Assembly (NCBI GenBank): GCA_964538375.1
Contig: CAZIFQ010000011.1
Span: 25,738-89,737, forward strand
Length of the DNA: 64,000 nt
Origin: JAUUZQ01 sp964538375
Lineage (GTDB): Bacteria > Bacteroidota > Bacteroidia > Bacteroidales > GCA-2748055
Reading direction: 5' to 3'
Shown here in pieces: positions 1 through 7,597 of this stretch (the stretch's first letter is position 1; every line of letters starts with the position of its first letter). The notes beneath the pieces were generated by a model. It was not told where the DNA came from and searched no databases. It was given only the letters and a program-made list of their open reading frames with translations. The position numbers and the translations under genes were made by a program.

Positions 1-741
1 ATCTACACAGGCAATCCGCTCACCGTCTTCTATTGTACTATTCGTGCTGCTATAAATATCCAGGATTGCATAAGTAAGTGTACCTGCGAAGGTCTCAATC
101 TTCACAATTCCTGTTGCAGGAACAATAAGCTTAAACCAAACATCTCCTCCGAAATAAGTTTTACATGGAGGACTCTCCAGGCCAGTGCTATTGTATGCAC
201 CCTTATTAGTATAATAGCCAGGTGAACATACATTTCCAACTATAAGTTCCTCAGCATCAACGGGATCATTATTAAAGGGAGCAGGAACAGCATAAATTTC
301 TGCTACCCATCCTGAATCAATATCCCCATCACTATCCGAATGGAATCCAAAATTTATACAGGTACTCTGCGAAGTAAAGCTAAACTCAGGAGTATCGTTG
401 TAATAGACTACATAATCCGCCGAAGGGGGGTAACTCACCAACATATAATCGTATAAAGCATGCTCTCCTCCGCTAGGAAGAGGACCACCATAATGAGTAG
501 CAAAATTTGAAAAATCAAGTGTGATCGGATTTCCATTCTCAGAACAGAATCTCACGGTCCAATCCTGATTCTCATGGTAGACATCATTTCCACCATCATC
601 ATAAAAATAACCACTATTGGTTTTTACTGTATCTCCATTGTTAAAACCATTATTCAACCAATAATCGTCCGGATTTGACTGTGCGATTATCCCGGATATA
701 TATATAATGAATATAACAAATAAGCTTAATCCCTTTTTCAT
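1..741 (-). CDS. Partial secreted CUB-like domain surface protein
   Basis: An open frame of 247 codons runs from an ATG at 741 off the left edge, so the C-terminus is missing. The first about 20 residues form a signal peptide ending in a typical Bacteroidota IIAQ cleavage site. Residues about 35-140 look like a CUB domain: Cys/Gly-rich, with a GGEHALYDY-type strand and a C-terminal FHSDSDIDSGWVAEI motif. After it comes a module with the pattern VGNxCS..YTNKGA..S..E.P.C..YFGGDVWFK, which is common in Bacteroidota T9SS cargo and adhesion proteins. It is probably exported to the surface. A sorting domain would be expected beyond the edge. The exact role is unknown. Confidence 0.8.
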   Translation of the reverse strand, partial: MKKGLSLFVIFIIYISGIIAQSNPDDYWLNNGFNNGDTVKTNSGYFYDDGGNDVYHENQDWTVRFCSENGNPITLDFSNFATHYGGPLPSGGEHALYDYMLVSYPPSADYVVYYNDTPEFSFTSQSTCINFGFHSDSDGDIDSGWVAEIYAVPAPFNNDPVDAEELIVGNVCSPGYYTNKGAYNSTGLESPPCKTYFGGDVWFKLIVPATGIVKIETFAGTLTYAILDIYSSTNSTIEDGERIACVD

Positions 742-764
742 TTTTTCTTTCTCTATACTTAAAA

Positions 765-797
765 CGAAATTAGCCAATAAAAGCTGAAAACAGTCAA
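765..797 (-). promoter_or_regulatory. Putative Bacteroidota promoter of the CUB-domain gene
   Basis: On the minus strand a TTG (797-795) lies 22 nt upstream of TAATTTCG (772-765). This is a one-mismatch version of the Bacteroidota -7 box TAnnTTTG, placed about 25 nt before the ATG at 741. The call rests on motif match and position only. Confidence 0.4.
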
Positions 798-1020
798 CAT
801 CATTGCAGCGAATACGAACAATTACATCAACAACTTTTGAGCAAAGACTAAATCCGATTTCAAGGTGATTTATATAGAGATAAGAATTCATTTGAAAACG
901 TTGCACATGAAGGATTACAGAATTTATCAGTTTGACAGGCAGATAGTTTTTAATAACCAAAATAATTGCTGGCAAAAAATATTCTGCTTAATAAATTCTA
1001 AACTTGTATTTAATTAATTT

Positions 1021-1028
1021 TACATTTG
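1021..1028 (+). promoter_or_regulatory. Putative -7 box of the SUI1 gene
   Basis: TACATTTG exactly matches the Bacteroidota -7 consensus TAnnTTTG, 20 nt before the ATG at 1048. No TTG sits at the expected -33 spacing (TTC is at 996-998), so the promoter is only half supported. Confidence 0.4.
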
Positions 1029-1047
1029 TGTAAATATCAGTGTGCAT

Positions 1048-1392
1048 ATGGATAATGATTGGAAAAAAAGACTGGGCGTAGTATATTCTACTAACCAGGA
1101 TTTTGATTATGAAAATGAGGGGAAATCTGGTCAGGATACACTTCATGCAAATCAACAGAATCTGTATGTCATGCTGGATAAAAAAAACCGAAAAGGGAAA
1201 GCCGTAACCCTCGTTTCCGGATTTGTTGGCAGTGAAGATAATCTTAAAGATTTAGGCAAGATATTGAAAAGCAAATGCGGGGTTGGAGGAAGTGTTAAAG
1301 ACGGTGAAATCCTACTACAAGGAGACCATAGGAAGCAGGTAGTGGAAATTTTGGGAAATGATGGGTATAAGGTAAAGATTTCGGGAGCTTAG
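1048..1392 (+). CDS. SUI1/eIF1-like translation factor (YciH family)
   Basis: The 114-residue protein carries a full SUI1 domain at residues about 38-112. The signature is LDKKNRKGKAVTLVSGF, followed by LKSKCGVGGSVKDGEI and LQGDHRKQVVEIL. This is the eIF1-type alpha/beta fold that binds the small ribosomal subunit. In bacteria the family (YciH) is thought to influence the fidelity of translation initiation. The frame is open from a GTG at 1042, but the ATG two codons later gives the natural start MDNDWKKRLGVVYS. It stands alone between secreted-protein genes. The family call is firm; its role in this organism is not known. Confidence 0.9.
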   Translation: MDNDWKKRLGVVYSTNQDFDYENEGKSGQDTLHANQQNLYVMLDKKNRKGKAVTLVSGFVGSEDNLKDLGKILKSKCGVGGSVKDGEILLQGDHRKQVVEILGNDGYKVKISGA

Positions 1393-1399
1393 TTGTGGA

Positions 1400-1460
1400 A
1401 TGAGCCAATGAGTTAATGAGTTAATGAGCCAATGAGTTAATGGGTTAATGGGTTAATGAG
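1400..1460. repeat. Short tandem repeat, 8-bp word GAGTTAAT
   Basis: About seven imperfect copies of an 8-bp word (GAGTTAAT, with GAGCCAAT and GGGTTAAT variants) lie directly behind the SUI1 stop codon. A further partial copy follows at 1496-1507. The array is noncoding and lacks the spacers of a CRISPR. Confidence 0.85.
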
Positions 1461-1462
1461 CT

Positions 1463-1488
1463 ACCTTCTTCGCTAAAGCTACGAAGGT
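1463..1488. repeat. Hairpin with core CTTCGCTAAAGCT, copy 1
   Basis: ACCTTC and GAAGGT form a 6-bp stem around a loop that contains CGCTAAAGCT. The 13-nt string CTTCGCTAAAGCT recurs in a second intergenic hairpin near 22829-22854, which suggests a dispersed palindromic element. Confidence 0.6.
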
Positions 1489-1527
1489 TGAAAAATGAGT
1501 TAATGGGAAAGGAATTTAAAATATAAT

Positions 1528-2940
1528 ATGCTTAGAAGTATTGCTATTCTTGGAGTTATCATTTTTTATGCCGGTTCTGTTTTTGCGCAGGATACTGTCG
1601 TGACAGTAGAAGCTGACACCTCCTACTTCAAGGTGGATGATGATAACTGGAACATTGTTGAGTCGACAATTAACGGTAGTACTGAAAATGTAAGGATGCT
1701 ACTTGATCGGGGAGCAGATCCTAATTCCGTTTCTTCAATCGGGAATTCAGCACTTATATATGCTGCTGAAAAAGGAAATATTGAGATAATGAGGATGCTT
1801 GTTGAAAGTGGAGCCGATATCAATGCCTCGGGATTCAGGAAGGAGACTCCTTTGTTCATGACCATCTTTAGCAATGATTTCCAGGCAACCAAATTCTTCC
1901 TGGAGAACGGTGCCGATCCGAATATTAAAGATGAGCTGGGTGTTACTCCACTGATGTATGCTGCAGCAACAAATCAATACCAAAGTGCCGACCTGCTCAT
2001 GTTTTACGATGCAGATGAAAATGTGGCTGATGCAGATGGGAACAGCCCCCTTTTAACTTCAGTTACCTTCGAAAATTTAGAAACTTCTGATGTGCTTCTG
2101 CAAAACGGTCTATCTCCTGATGTGCAGGATATTCACGGTAATACTCCGGCTATAGTATCCACTCAGCATGGAAATATCGAGATTCTTAAATTGCTATTGG
2201 ATTACCACGCAGATGTGAATATCACCAATAATAAGAACTATTCTCCCCTGGCATATGCAATTACTTTCAACGATTATAAAACCGCAGCCTTGCTTATTGA
2301 GCACGATGCTGATGTCGACCATCAAATCAGTCCGGGAAGAAATATCATTGAGCTCGCAAGAATTTCGGGAAATGATTCATTGGTATCACTATTAAAAGAG
2401 AAAGATGCAGATTTGCTAAAAAGACCGGATTTTTCTGAATTTCAGTTCAGTTGGGGAAACTCTTTCAATACCAAAGATTATTTTGTTCATTTCAGGGGTG
2501 CAATAGTGGATCAGAAATATGGGTATTTCATCCAGACCGGATTTGATTACAGGCCAATTTTACTAAAGGTTCAAACAACAATCTCTGATACCATTTATCA
2601 GTTCAGGGAGAGAAGGATTGGTTGGAGTCATAGCATTGGTAAGCTATTTCAGTTATATGAATCTCCAAATGGAATGAATATTTCAGCTTATGTTGCTGCA
2701 AACGGTTATTTATCATTCCCAAAATATTTAGGTACCTCTGGTGCCCCTGCGGTTCAATACGATCTTATTCCTTCAGCCGGAGCTATGATATCAGGAGATA
2801 ATGTTGGATTGAAAGTCGGAGCTGAATGGTACAAATTTGGGACCTTACTTGAATCGGGATTGAAAGTAAATATTACATTATTCTTCAAGTTGGTCAGTCC
2901 TCAAGAGAATTACGACCGAAAAGAGATAAACTGGGAATGA
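1528..2940 (+). CDS. Secreted ankyrin-repeat protein with beta-rich C-terminus
   Basis: The 470-residue protein starts with a signal peptide (about residues 1-21, ending VFAQ). Residues about 40-300 hold seven or eight ankyrin repeats, visible as repeated LLxxGADPN..D..GNTPL..A...GN.EI patterns. Residues about 300-470 contain no ankyrin pattern. They are rich in alternating aromatic/polar strands and end in a beta-strand (KVNITLFFKLV), resembling a small outer-membrane barrel or beta-sandwich. The next gene overlaps it by 4 bases (ATGA), so the two are probably translated together. Ankyrin repeats usually mediate protein binding; the partner is unknown. Confidence 0.8.
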   Translation: MLRSIAILGVIIFYAGSVFAQDTVVTVEADTSYFKVDDDNWNIVESTINGSTENVRMLLDRGADPNSVSSIGNSALIYAAEKGNIEIMRMLVESGADINASGFRKETPLFMTIFSNDFQATKFFLENGADPNIKDELGVTPLMYAAATNQYQSADLLMFYDADENVADADGNSPLLTSVTFENLETSDVLLQNGLSPDVQDIHGNTPAIVSTQHGNIEILKLLLDYHADVNITNNKNYSPLAYAITFNDYKTAALLIEHDADVDHQISPGRNIIELARISGNDSLVSLLKEKDADLLKRPDFSEFQFSWGNSFNTKDYFVHFRGAIVDQKYGYFIQTGFDYRPILLKVQTTISDTIYQFRERRIGWSHSIGKLFQLYESPNGMNISAYVAANGYLSFPKYLGTSGAPAVQYDLIPSAGAMISGDNVGLKVGAEWYKFGTLLESGLKVNITLFFKLVSPQENYDRKEINWE

Positions 2941-3371
2941 AAAAGATAAAATATATAAGCAAAATTATATTAATATTTATCATTGCTATAAGTATTAAGA
3001 CAACGGGCTGCGAACAAGAGGACCTGGATTTCTATATCGATTGCAACGATTGTCTGACAGCACCTCCGGATTCAAGTTCTCTGATTGTTTATCTTACCAT
3101 AAACGAAGAAAATCCTTCTGTCCCGTTGGTTTTCTACGAGGGAGATTATGAGGCCAATATCATAGACTGGATTGATACCTCATATAACGATACCTTATAT
3201 CTCTATTCTGAAGTTGGAATTGAGTATTCAGTGAAAGCTAGTTATCAGAAGGATGGAGAAACAATTATAGCCGTAGATGGTGATAAATTAAGGGTTGTTG
3301 ATGGTGAAGGTGAATGCTATCCACCTTGTTATGTTATCAGGGGAGGTACACTGGATCTCCGACTGAAATAA
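2937..3371 (+). CDS. Small lipoprotein of unknown function
   Basis: The 144-residue protein has a lysine-rich N-terminus, a hydrophobic stretch and a probable lipidated Cys25 (KTTGC). The mature part is acidic and contains four more Cys, in the CNDC and CYPPC pairs, suggesting disulphides in the periplasm or on the surface. The start ATG overlaps the stop of the ankyrin gene, so the two likely form a translationally coupled pair. The protein matches no family I recognise. It is followed by a convergent gene only 3 bases away. Confidence 0.65.
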   Translation: MKKIKYISKIILIFIIAISIKTTGCEQEDLDFYIDCNDCLTAPPDSSSLIVYLTINEENPSVPLVFYEGDYEANIIDWIDTSYNDTLYLYSEVGIEYSVKASYQKDGETIIAVDGDKLRVVDGEGECYPPCYVIRGGTLDLRLK

Positions 3372-3374
3372 ATT

Positions 3375-6300
3375 CTATTTCGAATAGATAAATTTACCGG
3401 TAAAAACCAAAACTCCTTCTTTATCGAAAATTCTGATATTGAATATTCCCATGGAAGGTAAACTGCCATTCAATAAGATTGGCGATTTATCAGCGCTTAT
3501 TTTGCTGTCCATTACTTCTCTGCCAAGCTCATCAGTAATACTTACGGTGCAAGGAAACCCTATGTCTCTCCCGGCTTCAATGATTAAGATATCTGAACTT
3601 GGATTTGGATAGAGCTTTATCTTGCTGCGCAAATCGAGCCCAACGGCTGTCTCGACCCAGTAGATACTTCCATCAACAGAATTATTCTCTGCTACGCTAT
3701 CTTCAGCCAGTTCAACATGGTAATCATGCCAACCTGTCTCTAACCACTCATAATACTCGTTAACCAGGTTCAGGGAAGATTCTGTTGACGAGCCAGGTTC
3801 CAGGTTGATTGTTGATTTCCCGCTAAAACTATATTCCTCATCAATGGTCACCACGAATTTAAAGTCATCAATGACGATATTACCTGAATTTTCAATTAAA
3901 GCAATAAGATTCACATACGCCCTGTTAGCGGTATCGTGATTGAGATATGAGATAGATAGATCCGGATATTCATAGTGGTCAATTTCTGCACTAAGGGTAT
4001 CATTCCAGTGCCAGGAATCTTCATTGGCACGAATAACTACTTGCAGAAAATGTTTACGCACATCGGATAAATCAATAGTTCCGGGCACCTCAATCTCTTT
4101 AATCTTTCCGGGGAGAATTGTACTGTCGATGCTCACCTCGGTCCAGGCATTATCATTGTTTTTAAACCTGACAGAAAAATGATCTATAGTATCCATCCCG
4201 TAATTAATAAGCATAAGCTTTAGCGTTTCATTCATCAAGTTCGCCCCAAAACGAGGAATGTCTATACTATCAATACTCAAATCAGGTATGAATGCATTTG
4301 AAGGAAAGAGAATATTATCGATCCATGCTGCATCTTGTCCTGATTTAGTATTACTGTCTTTTATATATTTCCATTCCAGGTTATGGAATCCACTGTTTAG
4401 AAAATGGGAATAACGCGCCCATCCGTATTCTCCAGACCAGCGCTTCACTTCATCTCCATCGACATAAAATCTCAAATGATCGTATCCCAGCTCAGAAGAA
4501 ACCTTGAAATTGAATGCAATGCTATCATCTTCAAAAGTATGCACATTTATTGACGCTGATGTGGATTGCCTGTCATTTATCTCTGCAGATCTGAGAGAGG
4601 CAGGGCCATAGTAATACTCCACAGTATCTCTTTGCCAATCCATAGTTATCCAGGGCAAACAAGATAATGTGTCCGTTGAAAAATCTTCCATGTACTTACC
4701 AATGATCATAATTAAATTTTCCAGGACATAATTACCATCCCCTATATCTATTGGCACAAGGTAAAAGTCACTTTGTTCATCTAATGCAGGTATCGTAATG
4801 TCTGCAGAAAAAATAACAGACTCTCCAGTATCAATTTTTTGTCCTCTTAGAATTTGTTTTTCCGGGAAAATAGTATCTGCAATCGCAAAAGCTATTATAA
4901 TTGAGTCCGAAGAGAAGCTGCCTGAATTTTCAATTTCGAAATTCATCTGAATATCTTCGCCTTCTTCTAAAATACCATTTCCATTTCCCGGGATATCATC
5001 TTCTACCGAAAATGATTTGACTTTTAGAATCGGGGCATGCAAAAGCAGCGTATGACTTAATGAATTAGATGTGATATCTGACTCCCGTATGAAACTCATT
5101 ATTGCTGATGATAAATCTGTTACAGCATCCTTAACTTCGAATGAAAAAACATTTTCCAGCAGAATAGTATCTTCCGGATTTACCACCGGAAGGGTTACAA
5201 GGGAATCTATAATTCTAATATTATCAGTAGCACTAAAAATCAGCGCAGACTCTTCTGATGCTCCAACAGATACATTACATATTTCAATATTAAAGGCTGC
5301 CTGTTCCCCGTTGGTTAAAATTCCATCTTCAGCAATCGACTCATTTACAAGAGCTATACTTACCAAATCGAAAATACCAACATCAGGAATTTGTCTGAAA
5401 ACAGGTTGCCTTTTTTCGCCGGTGACTACCAGCAGGATGGTATCACCCCTGAACTCTTCGGGTATGGAAAGTGATACCTCGCCAAGTGTGCCTGTATGTT
5501 GGGCATCCAATAGTATACCATTGGATGAGATTGCAACATAATCATATGGAGATGCCTGAACATCAACCAAACTCGCATCCGGGGCCAGTGAGGCAGGAAA
5601 TGTGATAGGCAGATTTTCCGGAACAGTAAACCATGGAACAAGTGTTGGATCTCCCAACAATTGATATATCTCCCAGTAATATTGCTTTCGCACACTGCTA
5701 CTTTGCTGAACGGTCATATTTCCTGCAAATACCATCTCTCCAACGCTTGGCGACCACTCTTCAAGTAGTTCAGCACCGTCATGAAACACCTTGTCATAAA
5801 ATCCAAAGCTTGTCGATCCATAATCAGGATTTGCAGTAATAGGTCCCACTCCCACTGCCCAATAGAAATCTTCTTCCCAGTAAGAGACATTGGTACAACC
5901 GATATACGCGATGGCACCCTTTCCTTCTGCTTTGACAACCGCCTCAGCAAAACAGTCTGATGAGTCCATATCAAATACATTGGTACTACATCCGTTTCCA
6001 ATTAATAAAGGATATTTATGGGCATTCGTAAGTGATTCAACATGACCTGTCCTGAATGCAGGGTCCAGCCAGCCGTAATATTCACCATGACCTGTATAGT
6101 TCACAAGCGCCGCCCCTTCAGAAACTGCTGCAAGTATCTCTGCATCACTTGAACTTGCCTCAGGATGGAAAAAAACATTCGCGTCTATATCATGCGCAGT
6201 ATTGAAGTAGTAATTTGCTGCATAATTGATCTGACCATTACCTTCAAGATAACCGTGAGTTCGATCATAACCTGCAATTAAGATGGATTTGTTCAGAAAT

Positions 6301-7454
6301 TCAGGATCGGGAAAGTTATACTGCTCATATTCCAGTATCTTATCAATAACAGCTGTCAGCTCGGCCTCATTTTTCACTGCAATCCTTCCGGAAAATAATT
6401 CAGGAAGGTAGTCGCCAACACTGTCATAGCATGTATAGTAAAGATCAGTCGTTTGTCCTGAACCTTGAGATAGTGGTACATGCTCAACATCACCTGCAAT
6501 AAGGAGGTATGATGGTTTTTCGACACCATCAGGAGGTGTATTATAGAGTCCTGAGAGATAGGTCTTGATTGCTTCCCGGTCTTTGCCCACTTCGGGATCA
6601 TCAGTGTATGCCTCAATTACGTGGAATCCTTTTTTCCTCTTCCACTCCACCAATGGTTTTAATGACTCACTAAACATGGAGTCAGACAGTATCACCAGGG
6701 TCATTGGCTTGTCTCTGATTACTTTTTTCAGTACAGAAGGTTGCTCTTCGCGAATAACTGAATTCAATGCCCTTTTGAACACCCGGGATTCAATTATTTC
6801 TCCATGCTCCTCAATGGTATTCTCAGGCACTAATTGCCCCGAAATATTATAGAAAACCTTTATTTTATTTTCCGTGGGATGATATTGAACAGGGTTGAAA
6901 ATGAATCTGCCAATTTTTACACCACGCATCCTGCCTTCATCTTCCAGGTCAGTTAATAATAAATAAATCCAATCGTCAGAATTATAAATTGAATCATTGA
7001 ACCAAAATTTCACCTCTTGTTCATCCTCTTTTTTCTGAAGAGATGGCTGAGCCGGCATGATGGAAGAATTATTGAAATAATCATCCAGGTCAATAATTAC
7101 TGAATCGATATGAGTAAGAATTAAATCATAATTTCCCGGACTGTTTTTCTCCACAAGAGATGAAAAAACCGGAAGTGAAGGCGCTCCCGGAGAAGCAAAA
7201 TTATAATAATCCGGTATGGATAAATTAATGTATTTATCACCCTTTATATCAACCTCTTCTGCAAATATAGCTGACACAGAAAAACTAAAAGTTACGATCC
7301 CTTCAGATATCTCCAATACTGAACTGTTTTCAGCAGGTGCCAAAGGAATTTCTGCAACACGGAACTCCTGAGCCCCGGCAGTAAAAAACATCCCTAATAA
7401 AAGCAACAGAAAGAATTCTCTCATAGCAAATCGTAAGTATTTTCCTCTATTCAA
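3375..7454 (-). CDS. Gingipain-like C25 cysteine peptidase with T9SS sorting domain
   Basis: The 1359-residue secreted protease has a signal peptide, a propeptide (about 20-230), a peptidase C25 domain (about 245-600), then Ig-like, CARDB-like and jelly-roll repeats. It ends in a type IX secretion type A sorting domain (from about 1285, LYPNPSSDILIIEAG). The catalytic pair is His456 in YTGHGEYYGW and Cys489 in IGNGCSTNVFD. They are 33 residues apart, the same spacing as in gingipain RgpB. It should cross the outer membrane through T9SS and act outside the cell. The ATG at 7424 (MREFFLLLLLG) is a more natural start than 7454, because it puts the signal peptide at the very N-terminus. No dedicated inhibitor gene lies beside it. 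Confidence 0.9.
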   Translation of the reverse strand: MNRGKYLRFAMREFFLLLLLGMFFTAGAQEFRVAEIPLAPAENSSVLEISEGIVTFSFSVSAIFAEEVDIKGDKYINLSIPDYYNFASPGAPSLPVFSSLVEKNSPGNYDLILTHIDSVIIDLDDYFNNSSIMPAQPSLQKKEDEQEVKFWFNDSIYNSDDWIYLLLTDLEDEGRMRGVKIGRFIFNPVQYHPTENKIKVFYNISGQLVPENTIEEHGEIIESRVFKRALNSVIREEQPSVLKKVIRDKPMTLVILSDSMFSESLKPLVEWKRKKGFHVIEAYTDDPEVGKDREAIKTYLSGLYNTPPDGVEKPSYLLIAGDVEHVPLSQGSGQTTDLYYTCYDSVGDYLPELFSGRIAVKNEAELTAVIDKILEYEQYNFPDPEFLNKSILIAGYDRTHGYLEGNGQINYAANYYFNTAHDIDANVFFHPEASSSDAEILAAVSEGAALVNYTGHGEYYGWLDPAFRTGHVESLTNAHKYPLLIGNGCSTNVFDMDSSDCFAEAVVKAEGKGAIAYIGCTNVSYWEEDFYWAVGVGPITANPDYGSTSFGFYDKVFHDGAELLEEWSPSVGEMVFAGNMTVQQSSSVRKQYYWEIYQLLGDPTLVPWFTVPENLPITFPASLAPDASLVDVQASPYDYVAISSNGILLDAQHTGTLGEVSLSIPEEFRGDTILLVVTGEKRQPVFRQIPDVGIFDLVSIALVNESIAEDGILTNGEQAAFNIEICNVSVGASEESALIFSATDNIRIIDSLVTLPVVNPEDTILLENVFSFEVKDAVTDLSSAIMSFIRESDITSNSLSHTLLLHAPILKVKSFSVEDDIPGNGNGILEEGEDIQMNFEIENSGSFSSDSIIIAFAIADTIFPEKQILRGQKIDTGESVIFSADITIPALDEQSDFYLVPIDIGDGNYVLENLIMIIGKYMEDFSTDTLSCLPWITMDWQRDTVEYYYGPASLRSAEINDRQSTSASINVHTFEDDSIAFNFKVSSELGYDHLRFYVDGDEVKRWSGEYGWARYSHFLNSGFHNLEWKYIKDSNTKSGQDAAWIDNILFPSNAFIPDLSIDSIDIPRFGANLMNETLKLMLINYGMDTIDHFSVRFKNNDNAWTEVSIDSTILPGKIKEIEVPGTIDLSDVRKHFLQVVIRANEDSWHWNDTLSAEIDHYEYPDLSISYLNHDTANRAYVNLIALIENSGNIVIDDFKFVVTIDEEYSFSGKSTINLEPGSSTESSLNLVNEYYEWLETGWHDYHVELAEDSVAENNSVDGSIYWVETAVGLDLRSKIKLYPNPSSDILIIEAGRDIGFPCTVSITDELGREVMDSKISADKSPILLNGSLPSMGIFNIRIFDKEGVLVFTGKFIYSK

Positions 7455-7597
7455 ATGTAATTAAAAAGAAAAACTTTCCTTTTAGAATAACCAATTTGGA
7501 GAAGGAAGGTTGCCTTCTATATAAAAAAACAATACAAATATTAGATTGTTAAGCATATTTTAGATATTTTAGATTGCTTAAAAAGTGATTTATCGCA

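Larger units (their letters stand above)
742..1047. other. Divergent intergenic region
   Basis: About 305 bases separate the minus-strand CUB gene from the plus-strand SUI1 gene. The region is AT-rich. It holds the two putative divergent promoters (765-797 and 1021-1028). A 36-codon open frame from the ATG at 908 was not convincing. No RNA gene or repeat was seen. Confidence 0.5.

Noticed and set aside
908..1018. 36-codon open frame from the ATG at 908
   Set aside because: It has no signal peptide, no domain and no codon preference distinguishing it from intergenic DNA.
1400..1507. Possible CRISPR array
   Set aside because: The repeats are 8 bp in direct tandem without unique spacers, and no cas gene is in the window.
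5071..5541. 156-codon plus-strand open frame
   Set aside because: It is antisense to the C25 peptidase gene and shows no signal or domain.
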